Shown here piece by piece: positions 50,984-60,191 of a stretch of 64,000 nt of DNA. Source of the stretch: Polynucleobacter tropicus (GTDB lineage Bacteria > Pseudomonadota > Gammaproteobacteria > Burkholderiales > Burkholderiaceae); contig NZ_CP028942.1 of assembly GCF_013307225.1 (NCBI RefSeq), positions 186,001-250,000 on the forward strand, written 5' to 3'. The position numbers and the translations under genes are program-made. Every line of letters starts with the position of its first letter. Position 1 is the stretch's first letter. The notes beneath the pieces are model-generated. The model was given only the letters and a program-made list of their open reading frames with translations. It was not told the DNA's origin and did no database searches.

Positions 50984-51802
50984 ATGGATACGATCTTTTT
51001 TATTCTCTCGAAGGTAGTGCAGTGCTGCATAGAGCCGCTGAATTGGGTTCTTTTTTTTGTTGTGCTGGGGCTGATATTCCTGCTACTGAGAAAGCCCCAT
51101 CTATGCCGACGTTTTTTGCTTTTAGCGATTTTTGATTTATTGGTTGTGGGATGGCTTCCAGCTTCTGAAGTATTTTTGCAAGCGCTTGAAAATAGAGTTC
51201 CCAAAACATTCCTTACTCAAGTATCAGAAAAAGACATTGGGGGCATCATCATCTTGGGTGGCGCTGTAGAGGGGGGTCAAATTGCACTCGATCGAGGTGA
51301 GGTTTCAATTGGTTCTGCAGCAGAGCGAGTAACAAAAGCATTTGAGCTCATTCGAAAATATCCAGACTTACCATTTATTTTTAGTGGGTATTCAGGAAGG
51401 GTGAATCCCCAGGGGATGTCAGAGGCAGAAGCATTTAAGCAATTAATCGCAGAACAGGGTTTGGCAGAGGTTACTCAAAAAACAGCGCACTACGAGAATC
51501 AATCTCGTAATACCTATGAAAATGTGCTCTATATGAGACCGATGATTGCAGAGTATGGTCAGAAAAACGATTCAGGCGCCCTAAAGCCTTGGCTTCTAGT
51601 TACTTCCGCCAGTCATATGTTCCGCTCTGTCAAAATCTTTGAAAAACAGGGTGTTGACGTTATTCCATTGCCCGTTGACTATCAAACTGCTAACGCTCTA
51701 ACTTGGAATGCTTTTGATTTAACTGAGGGCGCTCGCAATTGGAATAATCTGCTTCATGAGGTAGTTGGTTTATTGGCCTATTCGATTACTGGAAAAATCT
51801 AG
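50984..51802 (+). CDS. YdcF/ElyC-like DUF218 membrane protein
   Basis: This is a 272-residue inner-membrane protein with two N-terminal membrane segments (about 15-35 and 40-60) and a periplasmic DUF218 domain. The conserved GGIIILGGAVEGGQ, FSGYSG, NTYENV and LVTSASHMFRSVKIF are present. E. coli ElyC, of the same family, preserves peptidoglycan assembly in the cold; another member, SanA, affects envelope permeability. The exact assignment is not certain. Confidence 0.86.
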   Translation: MDTIFFILSKVVQCCIEPLNWVLFFVVLGLIFLLLRKPHLCRRFLLLAIFDLLVVGWLPASEVFLQALENRVPKTFLTQVSEKDIGGIIILGGAVEGGQIALDRGEVSIGSAAERVTKAFELIRKYPDLPFIFSGYSGRVNPQGMSEAEAFKQLIAEQGLAEVTQKTAHYENQSRNTYENVLYMRPMIAEYGQKNDSGALKPWLLVTSASHMFRSVKIFEKQGVDVIPLPVDYQTANALTWNAFDLTEGARNWNNLLHEVVGLLAYSITGKI

Positions 51803-51824
51803 ATATTCTGTAAAATAGCCCTAT

Positions 51825-52457
51825 ATGACTTCGGCCAACAAAGACCCCCATGATTCAGACCCTGGGTCTTTGATTTCCTATTCTGCCGATCATCTAGCAA
51901 ATCAATTTTTGATTGCTATGCCAGGCATGGTCGATCCAAATTTCGCTAATTCAGTGGTATATCTGTTTGAGCATAATGAGCGCGGTGCCATGGGCTTGGT
52001 TGTTAATAAGCCCACTGAGGTCAATCTCGCTACTTTATTTGACAAGATTGAACTCAAGTTAGAGATCGCCCCCTTATTGGATCAGCCAGTCTATTTTGGT
52101 GGCCCTGTTCAAATTGAGAGAGGTTTTGTTCTGCATGAGTCCAACCCCCATCTTTCATATAGCTCCTCTCTGATCATTCCAGGCGGCCTCACCATGACAA
52201 CCTCTAAAGATGTTCTTGAGGCCGTAGCTCTGGGTAATGGACCGAGAAAATTTTTGATGACTCTGGGCTATGCAGGTTGGGGCGCAGGACAGCTTGAAGA
52301 AGAAATCACTCTCAATGGCTGGATGAATGTTCCTTTATCCCATGAGCAAATGACGGAGGTCATATTCAATACACCATCAAGCCAGCGTTATGAAAAGACA
52401 ATGCGTCATTTAGGCTTTGATTTGTCTCATCTCTCTGGGGAGGCTGGGCATGCCTAG
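51825..52457 (+). CDS. yqgE: YqgE/AlgH family protein
   Basis: This is a 210-residue conserved protein of unclear biochemical function in the UPF0301 family. FLIAMPGMVDPNFANSVVYL, with EHNERGAMGLVVNKP and YFGGPVQ and a late GYAGWGAGQLEEEI, are diagnostic. It is almost always encoded next to ruvX, as here. The first 20 residues are a variable Ser/Asp-rich extension. A good Shine-Dalgarno for the downstream ruvX lies inside its final codons. Confidence 0.94.
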   Translation: MTSANKDPHDSDPGSLISYSADHLANQFLIAMPGMVDPNFANSVVYLFEHNERGAMGLVVNKPTEVNLATLFDKIELKLEIAPLLDQPVYFGGPVQIERGFVLHESNPHLSYSSSLIIPGGLTMTTSKDVLEAVALGNGPRKFLMTLGYAGWGAGQLEEEITLNGWMNVPLSHEQMTEVIFNTPSSQRYEKTMRHLGFDLSHLSGEAGHA

Positions 52458-52878
52458 CAAGGCGGTTTCCGAAATGAGTCAGGCGGTGACGGTAATGGCA
52501 TTTGATTATGGTTTGCGGCGTGTTGGAGTGGCTGTGGGTAATGCATTTACAAAAGCGGGGCAGCCACTTAAGACGATCGCAGCCCCAAACGTAGATGCCT
52601 TGTTTCGGGAAATCCAAGGCCTTGTCAAAGACTGGCAGCCTCAACAGCTAGTTGTTGGTCGCCCTGTGTATCCGGATGGTGCAGAGCACGAAATGACTGC
52701 AAAGGCCACTCGCTTTGGCAATCAACTGCATGGAAGGCTGCATTTACCGGTTGCTTGGGTAGATGAGCGTTACACATCGGCAATTTTGGAGGGTGATCCT
52801 AAGATGCGGGACAATCTAGATGCCCACTCTGCAACTTTGATTTTGGAGCAATACTTTGCGGAAAAGTTTCAGTCTTGA
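52450..52878 (+). CDS. ruvX: Putative pre-16S rRNA nuclease RuvX/YqgF
   Basis: YqgF processes the 5' end of 16S rRNA and has an RNase H fold. AFDYGLRRVGVAVGN carries the first catalytic Asp and DERYTS carries another. I start at ATG 52450 (MPSKAVSEM), giving 142 residues, because GGGGAGG lies about six bases upstream. It overlaps yqgE by 8 bases. A more distal ATG at 52474 is an alternative. E. coli YqgF is 138 residues, so the length fits. Confidence 0.94.
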   Translation: MPSKAVSEMSQAVTVMAFDYGLRRVGVAVGNAFTKAGQPLKTIAAPNVDALFREIQGLVKDWQPQQLVVGRPVYPDGAEHEMTAKATRFGNQLHGRLHLPVAWVDERYTSAILEGDPKMRDNLDAHSATLILEQYFAEKFQS

Positions 52879-52912
52879 GTGAATCAAAAATTTGGAGCTA
52901 TTGAATTAAGCC

Positions 52913-53413
52913 ATGAATGCTGAATTGTTATACGGAAAGTTGTTAGATGCTCTGCGGAAAAGAATGCAGCAAGGTTCTTTTGAATTAGCAGGCTTAGCAA
53001 TGGGTGGTGCATGGATTGCGGAACGTTTAGCCAAAGATTTGGGTTTGCCTCACTATGGTGTGATTAATGTGGCTTTTCATCGTGATGATTATGCTGAGAA
53101 AGGTATGACTGCTTTGCGCACGGCAAGCACTATGACTACCAATCTGCCATTTGATGTCAACGGCGCGAATGTTATTTTGATTGATGATGTTTTGTTTACC
53201 GGAAGAACGGTACGGGCCGCTTTAAATGAGTTGTTTGATTTTGGTCGTCCTGCGCAAGTTGAGTTGATGGTTCTTGCAGATCGGGGAAATCGTGAGCTAC
53301 CGGTAAGCGCTAACTTTGAAGGCCAGCAAGTACAAGTGCCAGACAAGCAGATCTTAGTTCTAGAAAAAGATTCCGCTGGGAAATTCAGTTTTCAGCTAGA
53401 GGAGCGTGAATAA
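52913..53413 (+). CDS. pyrR: Bifunctional regulator/uracil phosphoribosyltransferase PyrR
   Basis: PyrR has a phosphoribosyltransferase fold and in Gram-positives controls pyrimidine operons by RNA attenuation. The PRPP loop [17 protein letters not shown] is intact at about residues 89-105. The length is 166 residues. I found no attenuator hairpin in the 34-base leader or in the pyrR-pyrB junction, so its regulatory role here is open. It overlaps pyrB by one base (TAATG). Confidence 0.93.
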   Translation: MNAELLYGKLLDALRKRMQQGSFELAGLAMGGAWIAERLAKDLGLPHYGVINVAFHRDDYAEKGMTALRTASTMTTNLPFDVNGANVILIDDVLFTGRTVRAALNELFDFGRPAQVELMVLADRGNRELPVSANFEGQQVQVPDKQILVLEKDSAGKFSFQLEERE

Positions 53414-54381
53414 TGGGTGCTGAAAACAGTCTTGTAAATCAATTTAATGCCGCTGGAGAGTTGACACATCTTTTAACCTTGGAAGGTTTGCCAAAAGAGC
53501 AGATACTTCACATTCTTGATACTGCAAAGCAGTTTGTGAGCGTGACTGATCCAGCAAGAGAAGTGAAGAAAGTCCCACTGCTCAGAGGGAGGAGTGTTTT
53601 TAATCTCTTTTTTGAGAACTCTACTCGCACTCGCACCACTTTTGAGATTGCTGCTAAGCGTCTTTCTGCTGACGTTATCAATTTAGATATTTCTACTTCA
53701 TCAACAGCAAAGGGCGAAAGCCTGCTGGATACCATCGACAATCTTGTAGCAATGCAAGCGGATATCTTTGTTGTACGCCATAGCGTTTCTCGGGCGCCTA
53801 TTGAGATTGCTAATCATGTTCCTGCTCATGTTCATGTGGTCAATGCAGGGGATGGCAGTCACCAGCATCCAACCCAAGGATTGCTGGACATGTATACGAT
53901 GCGTCACTTTAAGCACAATTTTAAAGGGCTAAAAGTGGCTATCGTTGGCGACATTGTTCATAGTCGGGTTGCAAAGTCGAACATTCACGCCCTCACCACT
54001 TTAGGGTGTGAAGATATTCGTGCGATCGGTCCTGAAAGCCTGCTGCCTAGCGATCTTGATATGTTGGGCGTTAAGGTCTTCCATAGCATGGAAGAGGGTC
54101 TAAAGGATGTTGATGTGGTGATGACCCTCCGAATTCAGAAAGAGCGCATGGAAGCCGGTCAGGTGCCTGAAGGAGATGCATTCTTTCAGCAGTATGGTCT
54201 GACCCCAACCCGTTTGGCGCTGGCTAAGTCAGATGCGATTGTGATGCATCCCGGTCCAATGAATCGCGGTGTAGAAATTGATTCAGCTGTAGCTGATGGG
54301 CCTCAGTCGGTGATTCTGAATCAAGTCACTTTTGGTATCGCGGTTCGTATGGCGGTAATGTCAATTGTTGCTGGCAACTAA
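53413..54381 (+). CDS. pyrB: Aspartate carbamoyltransferase, catalytic subunit
   Basis: PyrB makes carbamoyl aspartate, the first committed pyrimidine step. [19 protein letters not shown] carries the carbamoyl-phosphate-binding STRTRT, and HPTQGLLD the aspartate-side motif. The C terminus has [12 protein letters not shown]. The 322-residue length fits. In many Burkholderiales a dihydroorotase-like pyrC follows. Here the next gene, nine bases later, is a glycosyltransferase, so pyrC is elsewhere or beyond this window. Confidence 0.97.
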   Translation: MGAENSLVNQFNAAGELTHLLTLEGLPKEQILHILDTAKQFVSVTDPAREVKKVPLLRGRSVFNLFFENSTRTRTTFEIAAKRLSADVINLDISTSSTAKGESLLDTIDNLVAMQADIFVVRHSVSRAPIEIANHVPAHVHVVNAGDGSHQHPTQGLLDMYTMRHFKHNFKGLKVAIVGDIVHSRVAKSNIHALTTLGCEDIRAIGPESLLPSDLDMLGVKVFHSMEEGLKDVDVVMTLRIQKERMEAGQVPEGDAFFQQYGLTPTRLALAKSDAIVMHPGPMNRGVEIDSAVADGPQSVILNQVTFGIAVRMAVMSIVAGN

Positions 54382-54390
54382 TCAAGTGAA

Positions 54391-55767
54391 TTGAGACAGT
54401 TGGTGGCTACCGAAATTCCTGTGCTTACCGCAAGAAAAAGTTGGTTAATTCTGTCGCATGGCTTCAATATGGATGGCCGCGCTTCTAGCTTAACTATTAC
54501 TGACAAAATTCCTTATTTTTTAGAAGCTGGTGTGAAGCCAGTGGTTTTTAGCGCAATTACTGGCATCAAGGATCAGCGTTTTCCACATCGCCAATTTCTG
54601 GCTTGGGGTCCAGCTGCATTTCGATTTGATTTTCGGCATTGGATTGCTAATCAATATGGTCGTGGTTTGATCTACAAAGTATTGACCAGAACGGTTTCAA
54701 TCTTATTGGCCCCATTGATTGGTTTAGAGAAGCTTATTTTGGGCTACTCCAGCCAGTGGTCTTGGGCAATGCCAGCTTTCATGCATGGTTTGGTATTGGC
54801 GCGCCAGGGAAAGATTGATCTTATTTACTCTACTGGAGGTGCATGGTCAGCACACTTGGCTGGATATTGGTTGAAGAAAGTAACGGGCTTGCCTTGGATT
54901 GTTGAAGTGCATGATCCATTGGTGATTCGTAAAAGTCCGGAAGATCAGGGGTTTGATAAACCGAGCAATAGAGATGCGCAATTTCGCCAAAGGCTAGAGA
55001 AAAAGATTTGCCAGTCTTCTGATCTGGTGTGGTGGTTTACGGAAGGCGCCGTACATTATGCAAAAGTGCGTAACCCCAATTTAAATACTCTTGGCAATGC
55101 CCATGGATTTATGTTGCTGCCGGGTGCAGAACCTCCTGGCGGGTTAGGTGCCGTCAAGCCTCATATTTATACAGAGCATTTAAATCTTTGTCACTTCGGC
55201 TCATTGGCGAATGATCGCTCCTTATCTACTATTCTGAAGGCGCTAAGTGCCTTGCTGAAAAAGCATCCAGAAGCGAGAGATTTCATTCGCATTCATGCTT
55301 ATGGCGCCCCATTAGATCCTTTGACTTCTGCATTTATTAAAGACTTCGGGTTTGAGGATGTTTTATTGGCACATGGTCGCTTAGAGCGAGATCCTGTGAG
55401 CGGTAAGTCGGGTCGTGAAAGAGTGATTGAGCGTATGCAGTCGGCTGACGTATTAATCCTATTGCACGGAAACGATGAATGGTGTGCTGAATACATACCA
55501 TCAAAGTTGTATGACTATCTCTGGACGGGTAGACCCATTTGGGGGATTACGCATCGCAATCCACAGTTGGATCAAATGTTGCTAGATAGGGGTGCTTATT
55601 TAAGTCCTCAGAGCAAGCCCCAAGATGTTGAGTTGGCTTTAGAGAGAATTTGGATTGATTGGAAAGAGCGAAAATTGATTGAGCCCAAATGGGATCCGCT
55701 CGGAGTAGATCAATCTGCGTATAGAATACTTTCTGAAATGCAAGAAAATATTCGGAAAAATCCTTGA
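54391..55767 (+). CDS. GT-B-type glycosyltransferase, GT4-like
   Basis: This is a 458-residue protein with a two-domain GT-B look. The N-terminal domain has SHGFNMDGRASS and a GGAWSAHLAGY segment. The C-terminal domain has HFGSLANDRSLSTIL, MQSADVLILLHG and YIPSKLYDYLWTGRPIWGI, as in GT4 enzymes. The acceptor is unknown, but a surface polysaccharide or LPS sugar is likely from the neighbours. The start is uncertain: TTG 54391, TTG 54400 and GTG 54403 are all close. Translation of the next gene is coupled (TTGA overlap). Confidence 0.75.
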   Translation: MRQLVATEIPVLTARKSWLILSHGFNMDGRASSLTITDKIPYFLEAGVKPVVFSAITGIKDQRFPHRQFLAWGPAAFRFDFRHWIANQYGRGLIYKVLTRTVSILLAPLIGLEKLILGYSSQWSWAMPAFMHGLVLARQGKIDLIYSTGGAWSAHLAGYWLKKVTGLPWIVEVHDPLVIRKSPEDQGFDKPSNRDAQFRQRLEKKICQSSDLVWWFTEGAVHYAKVRNPNLNTLGNAHGFMLLPGAEPPGGLGAVKPHIYTEHLNLCHFGSLANDRSLSTILKALSALLKKHPEARDFIRIHAYGAPLDPLTSAFIKDFGFEDVLLAHGRLERDPVSGKSGRERVIERMQSADVLILLHGNDEWCAEYIPSKLYDYLWTGRPIWGITHRNPQLDQMLLDRGAYLSPQSKPQDVELALERIWIDWKERKLIEPKWDPLGVDQSAYRILSEMQENIRKNP

Positions 55768-56666
55768 AAGATATCGTTCTCTATTGCAAGTCTTACCGTC
55801 GAGATTTTCTCCGGTTAAAACGCTTGCTTGATTCAATCAAGAAATTTAATCAAGATCAAATACCTTTTTATATTTCTACGCCTGAAGATCAGTATCCAGA
55901 ATTAATTACTATTTTGGGGGAAGGCAATGATTACCATTGGGTATCGGATGAGGCAATTGTGGCCAGCAATCCTAGGGCACCTCTGGGAATTGAAAAGACT
56001 CGATCTGGAGGTTTGGCCCAACAGGCGATAAAGTCGGAATTTTGGAGGCTGGGGCTTGCTGAAAATTATGTTTGCCTTGATTCTGATTGCGTATTTATTA
56101 AGCCATTTCATCGGTCTGATTTTTTGGCTGCTGATGGCAATCCTTACACTGTCATTTATCAAAATAAAGAGTTTTTTCAGCTTTCGATCAACCGGAATCA
56201 TGCAAAAGTAGTTCGCAACCTTGAGCTGGAGGGCGATACCGTAAAAGCTTTGTTCGGTAGAAATGGACCAAATTATTACTGCCCGTGCCCACCATTTATT
56301 TGGTCGGCAAAAGTGTGGCGTTCGCTAGATGAGCATTTACTTGCTCCGCAAAATATGACGTTTTGGGATATCTCAAGTGACGATCATCCAGAAACACTTT
56401 TGTATCTAGAAGCCCTATTGAAATACCAGGCAATACCCTTGCGCCCCATCGAGCAGTTATTCAGAATCTATTACTACGATTGGCAGTTTTATGTTCTGCG
56501 CAGGCTGGGGGAGGCACCAGCAAAATTAACGAAGAACTATTTAGGTGTAATTTATCAATCAAATTGGGATCCGGGCATGGATTTTGGGGCGACTCAAAAA
56601 TCAATGCTTTCTCGAGCCTTGAAGTCAGTCAAGCGATTTGGGCGCTATTTAGAAAGCTATTTTTAG
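55764..56666 (+). CDS. DUF6492-like putative glycosyltransferase
   Basis: This 300-residue protein looks like a GT-A glycosyltransferase. LDSDCVFIKPF near residue 110 provides a DxD metal motif. The N-terminal IVLYCKSYRRDFLRLKRLLD is a typical beginning. I associate it with the DUF6492 family, which is poorly characterised. Later WDISSDDHPE and FRIYYYDWQF are conserved-looking. It starts with TTG at 55764, overlapping the previous stop by four bases. No membrane helices are evident. Confidence 0.65.
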   Translation: MKDIVLYCKSYRRDFLRLKRLLDSIKKFNQDQIPFYISTPEDQYPELITILGEGNDYHWVSDEAIVASNPRAPLGIEKTRSGGLAQQAIKSEFWRLGLAENYVCLDSDCVFIKPFHRSDFLAADGNPYTVIYQNKEFFQLSINRNHAKVVRNLELEGDTVKALFGRNGPNYYCPCPPFIWSAKVWRSLDEHLLAPQNMTFWDISSDDHPETLLYLEALLKYQAIPLRPIEQLFRIYYYDWQFYVLRRLGEAPAKLTKNYLGVIYQSNWDPGMDFGATQKSMLSRALKSVKRFGRYLESYF

Positions 56667-56673
56667 GATTGAT

Positions 56674-57405
56674 ATGGGCATGCAGGCACCGATTCAAGTA
56701 TTTGTAATTTCGCTACAGCGCTCGATGGATAGAAGAGAGGCTGTTAAAAAACAATTAGAGCGTTTTTCTATTCCATGGAAATTTATTGATGCAGTTGATG
56801 GTCGCCTGCTTGCTCAGATGCCACCAAGTTATCAAGCAATCAAAGTCAAGTTATTACAAGGTTACGAATTGACGCCCGGTGAAATTGGGTGTTTTTTGTC
56901 CCACATTGAAGCATGGAAGCTGTGTGTCGAGAATGATTACACCACTCTCGTTTTTGAAGATGACTTTCAGGTAACGGAAAATATTGAACAGGTGATTCGA
57001 GATTTGATTGACATCTCAGATCAATGGAGTTTAGTAAGACTGTCCGGAATATATGAAACAAAGCATGAGGTTTTGAGGCATAGGCAAGGATATGACTTGG
57101 TGAGAAATCTTGCTGAGCCATGTGGAACTGCCGCTTATATGATTCAGCCAGATGCAGCCAAAATTTTATTAAAAAATGCTGCCTATATATACGAGCCTGT
57201 TGACCATTATTTGGAGCATTACTTTAAGCATGGTCTAAGAATTTTGGCAGCTAAGCCTTATCCAATTAGGCTGTCCCATAGTAAATCTACTATTACAGAT
57301 CGCTTTGACAGAAAGCCAGTAAAGGGTCTACGTAAAACGATGCGATCGGTTCTTCGATGGATGGATCGATCCTTCAGTCCTTCCCCATGGTTTCCTAAGC
57401 CTTAG
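56674..57405 (+). CDS. LPS glycosyltransferase family 25
   Basis: This 243-residue protein matches the GT25 family (LgtB/LpsA-like), which adds galactose or related sugars to lipooligosaccharide. VFVISLQRSMDRREAVKKQL starts the domain, FEDDF near residue 92 carries the acidic metal motif, and ELTPGEIGCFLSHIEAWK is a diagnostic segment. The ribosome site AGGAT precedes the ATG. The last ten codons converge with the next gene, whose stop overlaps by four bases. Confidence 0.85.
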   Translation: MGMQAPIQVFVISLQRSMDRREAVKKQLERFSIPWKFIDAVDGRLLAQMPPSYQAIKVKLLQGYELTPGEIGCFLSHIEAWKLCVENDYTTLVFEDDFQVTENIEQVIRDLIDISDQWSLVRLSGIYETKHEVLRHRQGYDLVRNLAEPCGTAAYMIQPDAAKILLKNAAYIYEPVDHYLEHYFKHGLRILAAKPYPIRLSHSKSTITDRFDRKPVKGLRKTMRSVLRWMDRSFSPSPWFPKP

Positions 57406-58358
57406 CTTAGAGCTTCTTGGATAATCCCCCGAATGAAATTCTTTAATGGCTCTATAGAGGGCTTATTAAGAATCAATGCTTGTTCGGCATAAGCGCTGAG
57501 AATTTTTTGAGAATGCAGTATCTCTTGCAGTTCAGAAAAATGGTTGTGAGACATTGGGGCTAAATTAATAAATGAATTAGGGTTGAAATCTGTTTTGACA
57601 TTTTCATCAACCCAGGTAATTGGCAGGCAGCCAGCCATAAAGGCCTCTGGAATTTTTTCTGTGTAGTACCCCGGATGCATGCCATTTTCAGGGCATAAAT
57701 TGAAAGCCACTTTTTGTAATTCATCATATTTGATGATCCCGCTCTCAAGGTGATTTTTAACAGTTTGATCAAATGATCTACCGTATTGAACCACTTCAAT
57801 TTGCTGTTTTACAGCCTCAAGCAATGTTCTTCTAGGTTCTCTGAGGTGAGAGGCAAATATTGCTGCCTTTTGAGGTCTTGAGAGAAAGTCTTTACCAAGG
57901 GGCTGCATCAGCCTCTCCAGACTTAACAACCGACCAAAACGTGGGTTTTGGTTTCCTGTGACGCCCTCGCTAGACCAATCAACCATTTCCATCCAATAGG
58001 GCATGCGGAAGTGGTGACTGCCGCTAAGTCCGAGATCAAACGAAATTGAATAATCTGCTGCTACATAGTCAGGGCGCGTATTTTCTCCGGTTTGAAAAAT
58101 TTTGATAGGTTGATATTGCCGTTGATGAAGCCAGGAGTCGATGGGGGCTATTGCTTTAGAGGCAAGGGGCCTTAATGGTTTGGGGCACCACTTTAGGCTT
58201 TTCTGGTTGTAATTGCCAAATGGGCCATAAATCAATATATCCGCGTGTTTTGGTCGCACCCATTGAACTTGATACCCCAAGGCTTTGCAGACTACTGGAA
58301 CTAGGCTCCCATAATAGTCTGAAGTGACCCCTATGGCAGAAAGTCGGATAATAGCCAT
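57402..58358 (-). CDS. GT10-like (alpha-1,3-fucosyltransferase family) glycosyltransferase
   Basis: This 318-residue protein, on the opposite strand to its neighbours, resembles GT10 fucosyltransferases. The C-terminal FNLCPENGMHPGYYTEKIPEA, followed by GCLPITWVDENVKTDF and FNPNSFINL, is the GT10 acceptor/GDP-sugar signature. The donor may be GDP-fucose, but no fucose-synthesis genes (gmd, fcl) are in the window. The 28 bases to the divergent next gene leave little room for separate promoters. Confidence 0.75.
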   Translation of the reverse strand: MAIIRLSAIGVTSDYYGSLVPVVCKALGYQVQWVRPKHADILIYGPFGNYNQKSLKWCPKPLRPLASKAIAPIDSWLHQRQYQPIKIFQTGENTRPDYVAADYSISFDLGLSGSHHFRMPYWMEMVDWSSEGVTGNQNPRFGRLLSLERLMQPLGKDFLSRPQKAAIFASHLREPRRTLLEAVKQQIEVVQYGRSFDQTVKNHLESGIIKYDELQKVAFNLCPENGMHPGYYTEKIPEAFMAGCLPITWVDENVKTDFNPNSFINLAPMSHNHFSELQEILHSQKILSAYAEQALILNKPSIEPLKNFIRGIIQEALS

Positions 58359-58386
58359 TACTACCTCGCTTATATTTGATATCTAT

Positions 58387-59139
58387 ATGAATTACTCGAT
58401 TGTAATTACTACCTTTGATAAACGCTTTGAAAGTGACTTGGTGCCTCTAATTAAAAGCATCAAGGAGTTTCGTCCGAGTATGGAGATCATATTGACCGTA
58501 AATGGGCCTGCTCGAGATGATTTTGATCAGAATTATCGCGCCAAATTATTTGAATTTTTGGCCCAATATGACTGCGTCTATCCGATGGTATTTCCAAAAT
58601 TTCAGTCTTTAGCCAAGCTCTGGAATAGGGGTATATTGGCTGCAACCAATAATAGCGTGTTGGTTCTAAATGATGATTTGAAAATCCAAACTGCGGATGG
58701 AAAGTCTTTTTTTGACGAGCTAGAGACTTTACTTTCTGACGCACCAGAAACATTTACGATTAATGGCAGCTTTTCTCATTTCATTGTGAGCAAGAGAGAA
58801 TTGCTTGAAGTGGGATTTTTTGATGAGCGATTGCTTGGTCTTGGGGAGGAGGATGGCGATTTTTATTGGCGATACCATGAAAAATATCATCGCGAGATAC
58901 CTACCTTCGAACTAGGAATGATTGATAACATCCATTCAGATGTGACAGATGGCGGATACATTAAGGGAATTAGAACGGCATCGAAATTTAATCGTGAATT
59001 TATGAAGAAGCAGAAATATAAAGATATTCTATTTGGTGGATACAAAGGAATGTTTGATAAGAGAGTCAAAAAGATGATGGAAGACAAAGAGCAGTATCCC
59101 TATGAATCTTTTTATCTAGAAAATAAACATTTATTGTAA
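58387..59139 (+). CDS. GT-A (GT2-like) glycosyltransferase
   Basis: This 250-residue protein starts at ATG 58387 (MNYSIVITTFDKRF). The longer frame would overlap the divergent GT10 gene. SIVITTFDKRF is a GT2-type beginning. LVLNDDLKI near residue 100 supplies the acidic metal-binding motif, and GEEDGDFYWRYHEKY is a later conserved element. The low GC and many Lys codons differ from the housekeeping genes. No clear substrate can be given. It may be an O-antigen or LPS outer-core enzyme. Confidence 0.65.
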   Translation: MNYSIVITTFDKRFESDLVPLIKSIKEFRPSMEIILTVNGPARDDFDQNYRAKLFEFLAQYDCVYPMVFPKFQSLAKLWNRGILAATNNSVLVLNDDLKIQTADGKSFFDELETLLSDAPETFTINGSFSHFIVSKRELLEVGFFDERLLGLGEEDGDFYWRYHEKYHREIPTFELGMIDNIHSDVTDGGYIKGIRTASKFNREFMKKQKYKDILFGGYKGMFDKRVKKMMEDKEQYPYESFYLENKHLL

Positions 59140-59171
59140 TTTTTTTAGACTTTTCTTAGGTAAGGTTAAAT

Positions 59172-60191
59172 TTGGATAGCATCTTGATTGCAGTAATTCT
59201 TTTTTTTAAGAATCTCCTATCCCGTAGAAAGCTAAATTTCATTCGAGTTAATCAAGCATTTTTTGTATTTAATCAGAGCTATGACAAGGTCTTATCCGAT
59301 TATTATTTTTACTTGGTTGGGTTGCTTGGTGAGCGGCTTCATTTATTAAGTGGAAAGTGCTTGCTATATTTTGGAGCGGGTAAATTTTCTCTATTTGGAT
59401 GGCAATTTCCAGTCTATAAAATAGGAATGCAAGTAGAGCACACGCTTGTTAAGTCTGGGGGTAGGGATTCTGATGGTGCGCTTCCTGGCGCAATTCCTAT
59501 TGAGGGGCAGCAGTCAAACTACCTCGTTCGGATTCCAAATGTCAAAGAACTTCTTGAGGCCGATATTATTTTTGATTACAGCAGAATTAATCAAGAGAAT
59601 ATTAAAAAATGTCCAGAGCTATCTCAGTATGAATCTAAATCATTTTGTATCAGCCCCGCTCTTTACCAGATGCAAGCAGACTCTTTTTCTCTTTCGCATC
59701 CGCGTGATCTTCATACAATTACACTTTTTGGCAACCCAAATGAAGGTCGAAGAAAAACTTTTCTGGAGGCATTGGCAGGGCTGAATGTAGAGTCAAGAAA
59801 TATTAATAATTGCTTTGACGGTATTGAAAACTTGTATCGTAACACCAAAATAATTGTCAATATTCGCCAAACCGATCACCATGACACCCTGGAGGAGCTA
59901 CGAATATTGCCAGCCTTAAGGTGTGGTGCGCTTGTAGTGAGCGAGAGAGCTCCGCTTGTTCATTTGACGCGGTATTCAAAATTTATCATTTGGGGTGATT
60001 TACACGAATTGCCATCTCTCATTCTGGATGTTCAGACAAATTATGAGCAGTGGCACAATAAAATATTTGGAGACCATGCTTTTTTTCGGCGAATGCAGAG
60101 AATTTCTAGAAGAAATGAATTAATGTCCATGAAAGCACTGAACCGCCTGGAAAAACACATAACAGATAGAGTTCGGCGGGAGAAATTGTGA
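59172..60191 (+). CDS. Uncharacterised protein, possible GT-B glycosyltransferase
   Basis: I do not recognise a named family. The 339-residue protein has a hydrophobic N terminus (about 2-13) and a C-terminal half with [23 protein letters not shown], reminiscent of glycosyltransferase or CgeB-like domains. [21 protein letters not shown] and [17 protein letters not shown] also look GT-B-like. The start is TTG at 59172, supported by AGGTAAGG about seven bases upstream. It overlaps rfbB by four bases (GTGA), suggesting co-translation. Base composition is AT-rich. Confidence 0.55.
   Translation: MDSILIAVILFFKNLLSRRKLNFIRVNQAFFVFNQSYDKVLSDYYFYLVGLLGERLHLLSGKCLLYFGAGKFSLFGWQFPVYKIGMQVEHTLVKSGGRDSDGALPGAIPIEGQQSNYLVRIPNVKELLEADIIFDYSRINQENIKKCPELSQYESKSFCISPALYQMQADSFSLSHPRDLHTITLFGNPNEGRRKTFLEALAGLNVESRNINNCFDGIENLYRNTKIIVNIRQTDHHDTLEELRILPALRCGALVVSERAPLVHLTRYSKFIIWGDLHELPSLILDVQTNYEQWHNKIFGDHAFFRRMQRISRRNELMSMKALNRLEKHITDRVRREKL

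Noticed and set aside
49435-51204. N-terminally extended photolyase of 589 residues
   Set aside because: The first 99 residues have no homology to photolyases and overlap the divergent membrane-protein gene. The ATG at 50907 gives the normal protein.
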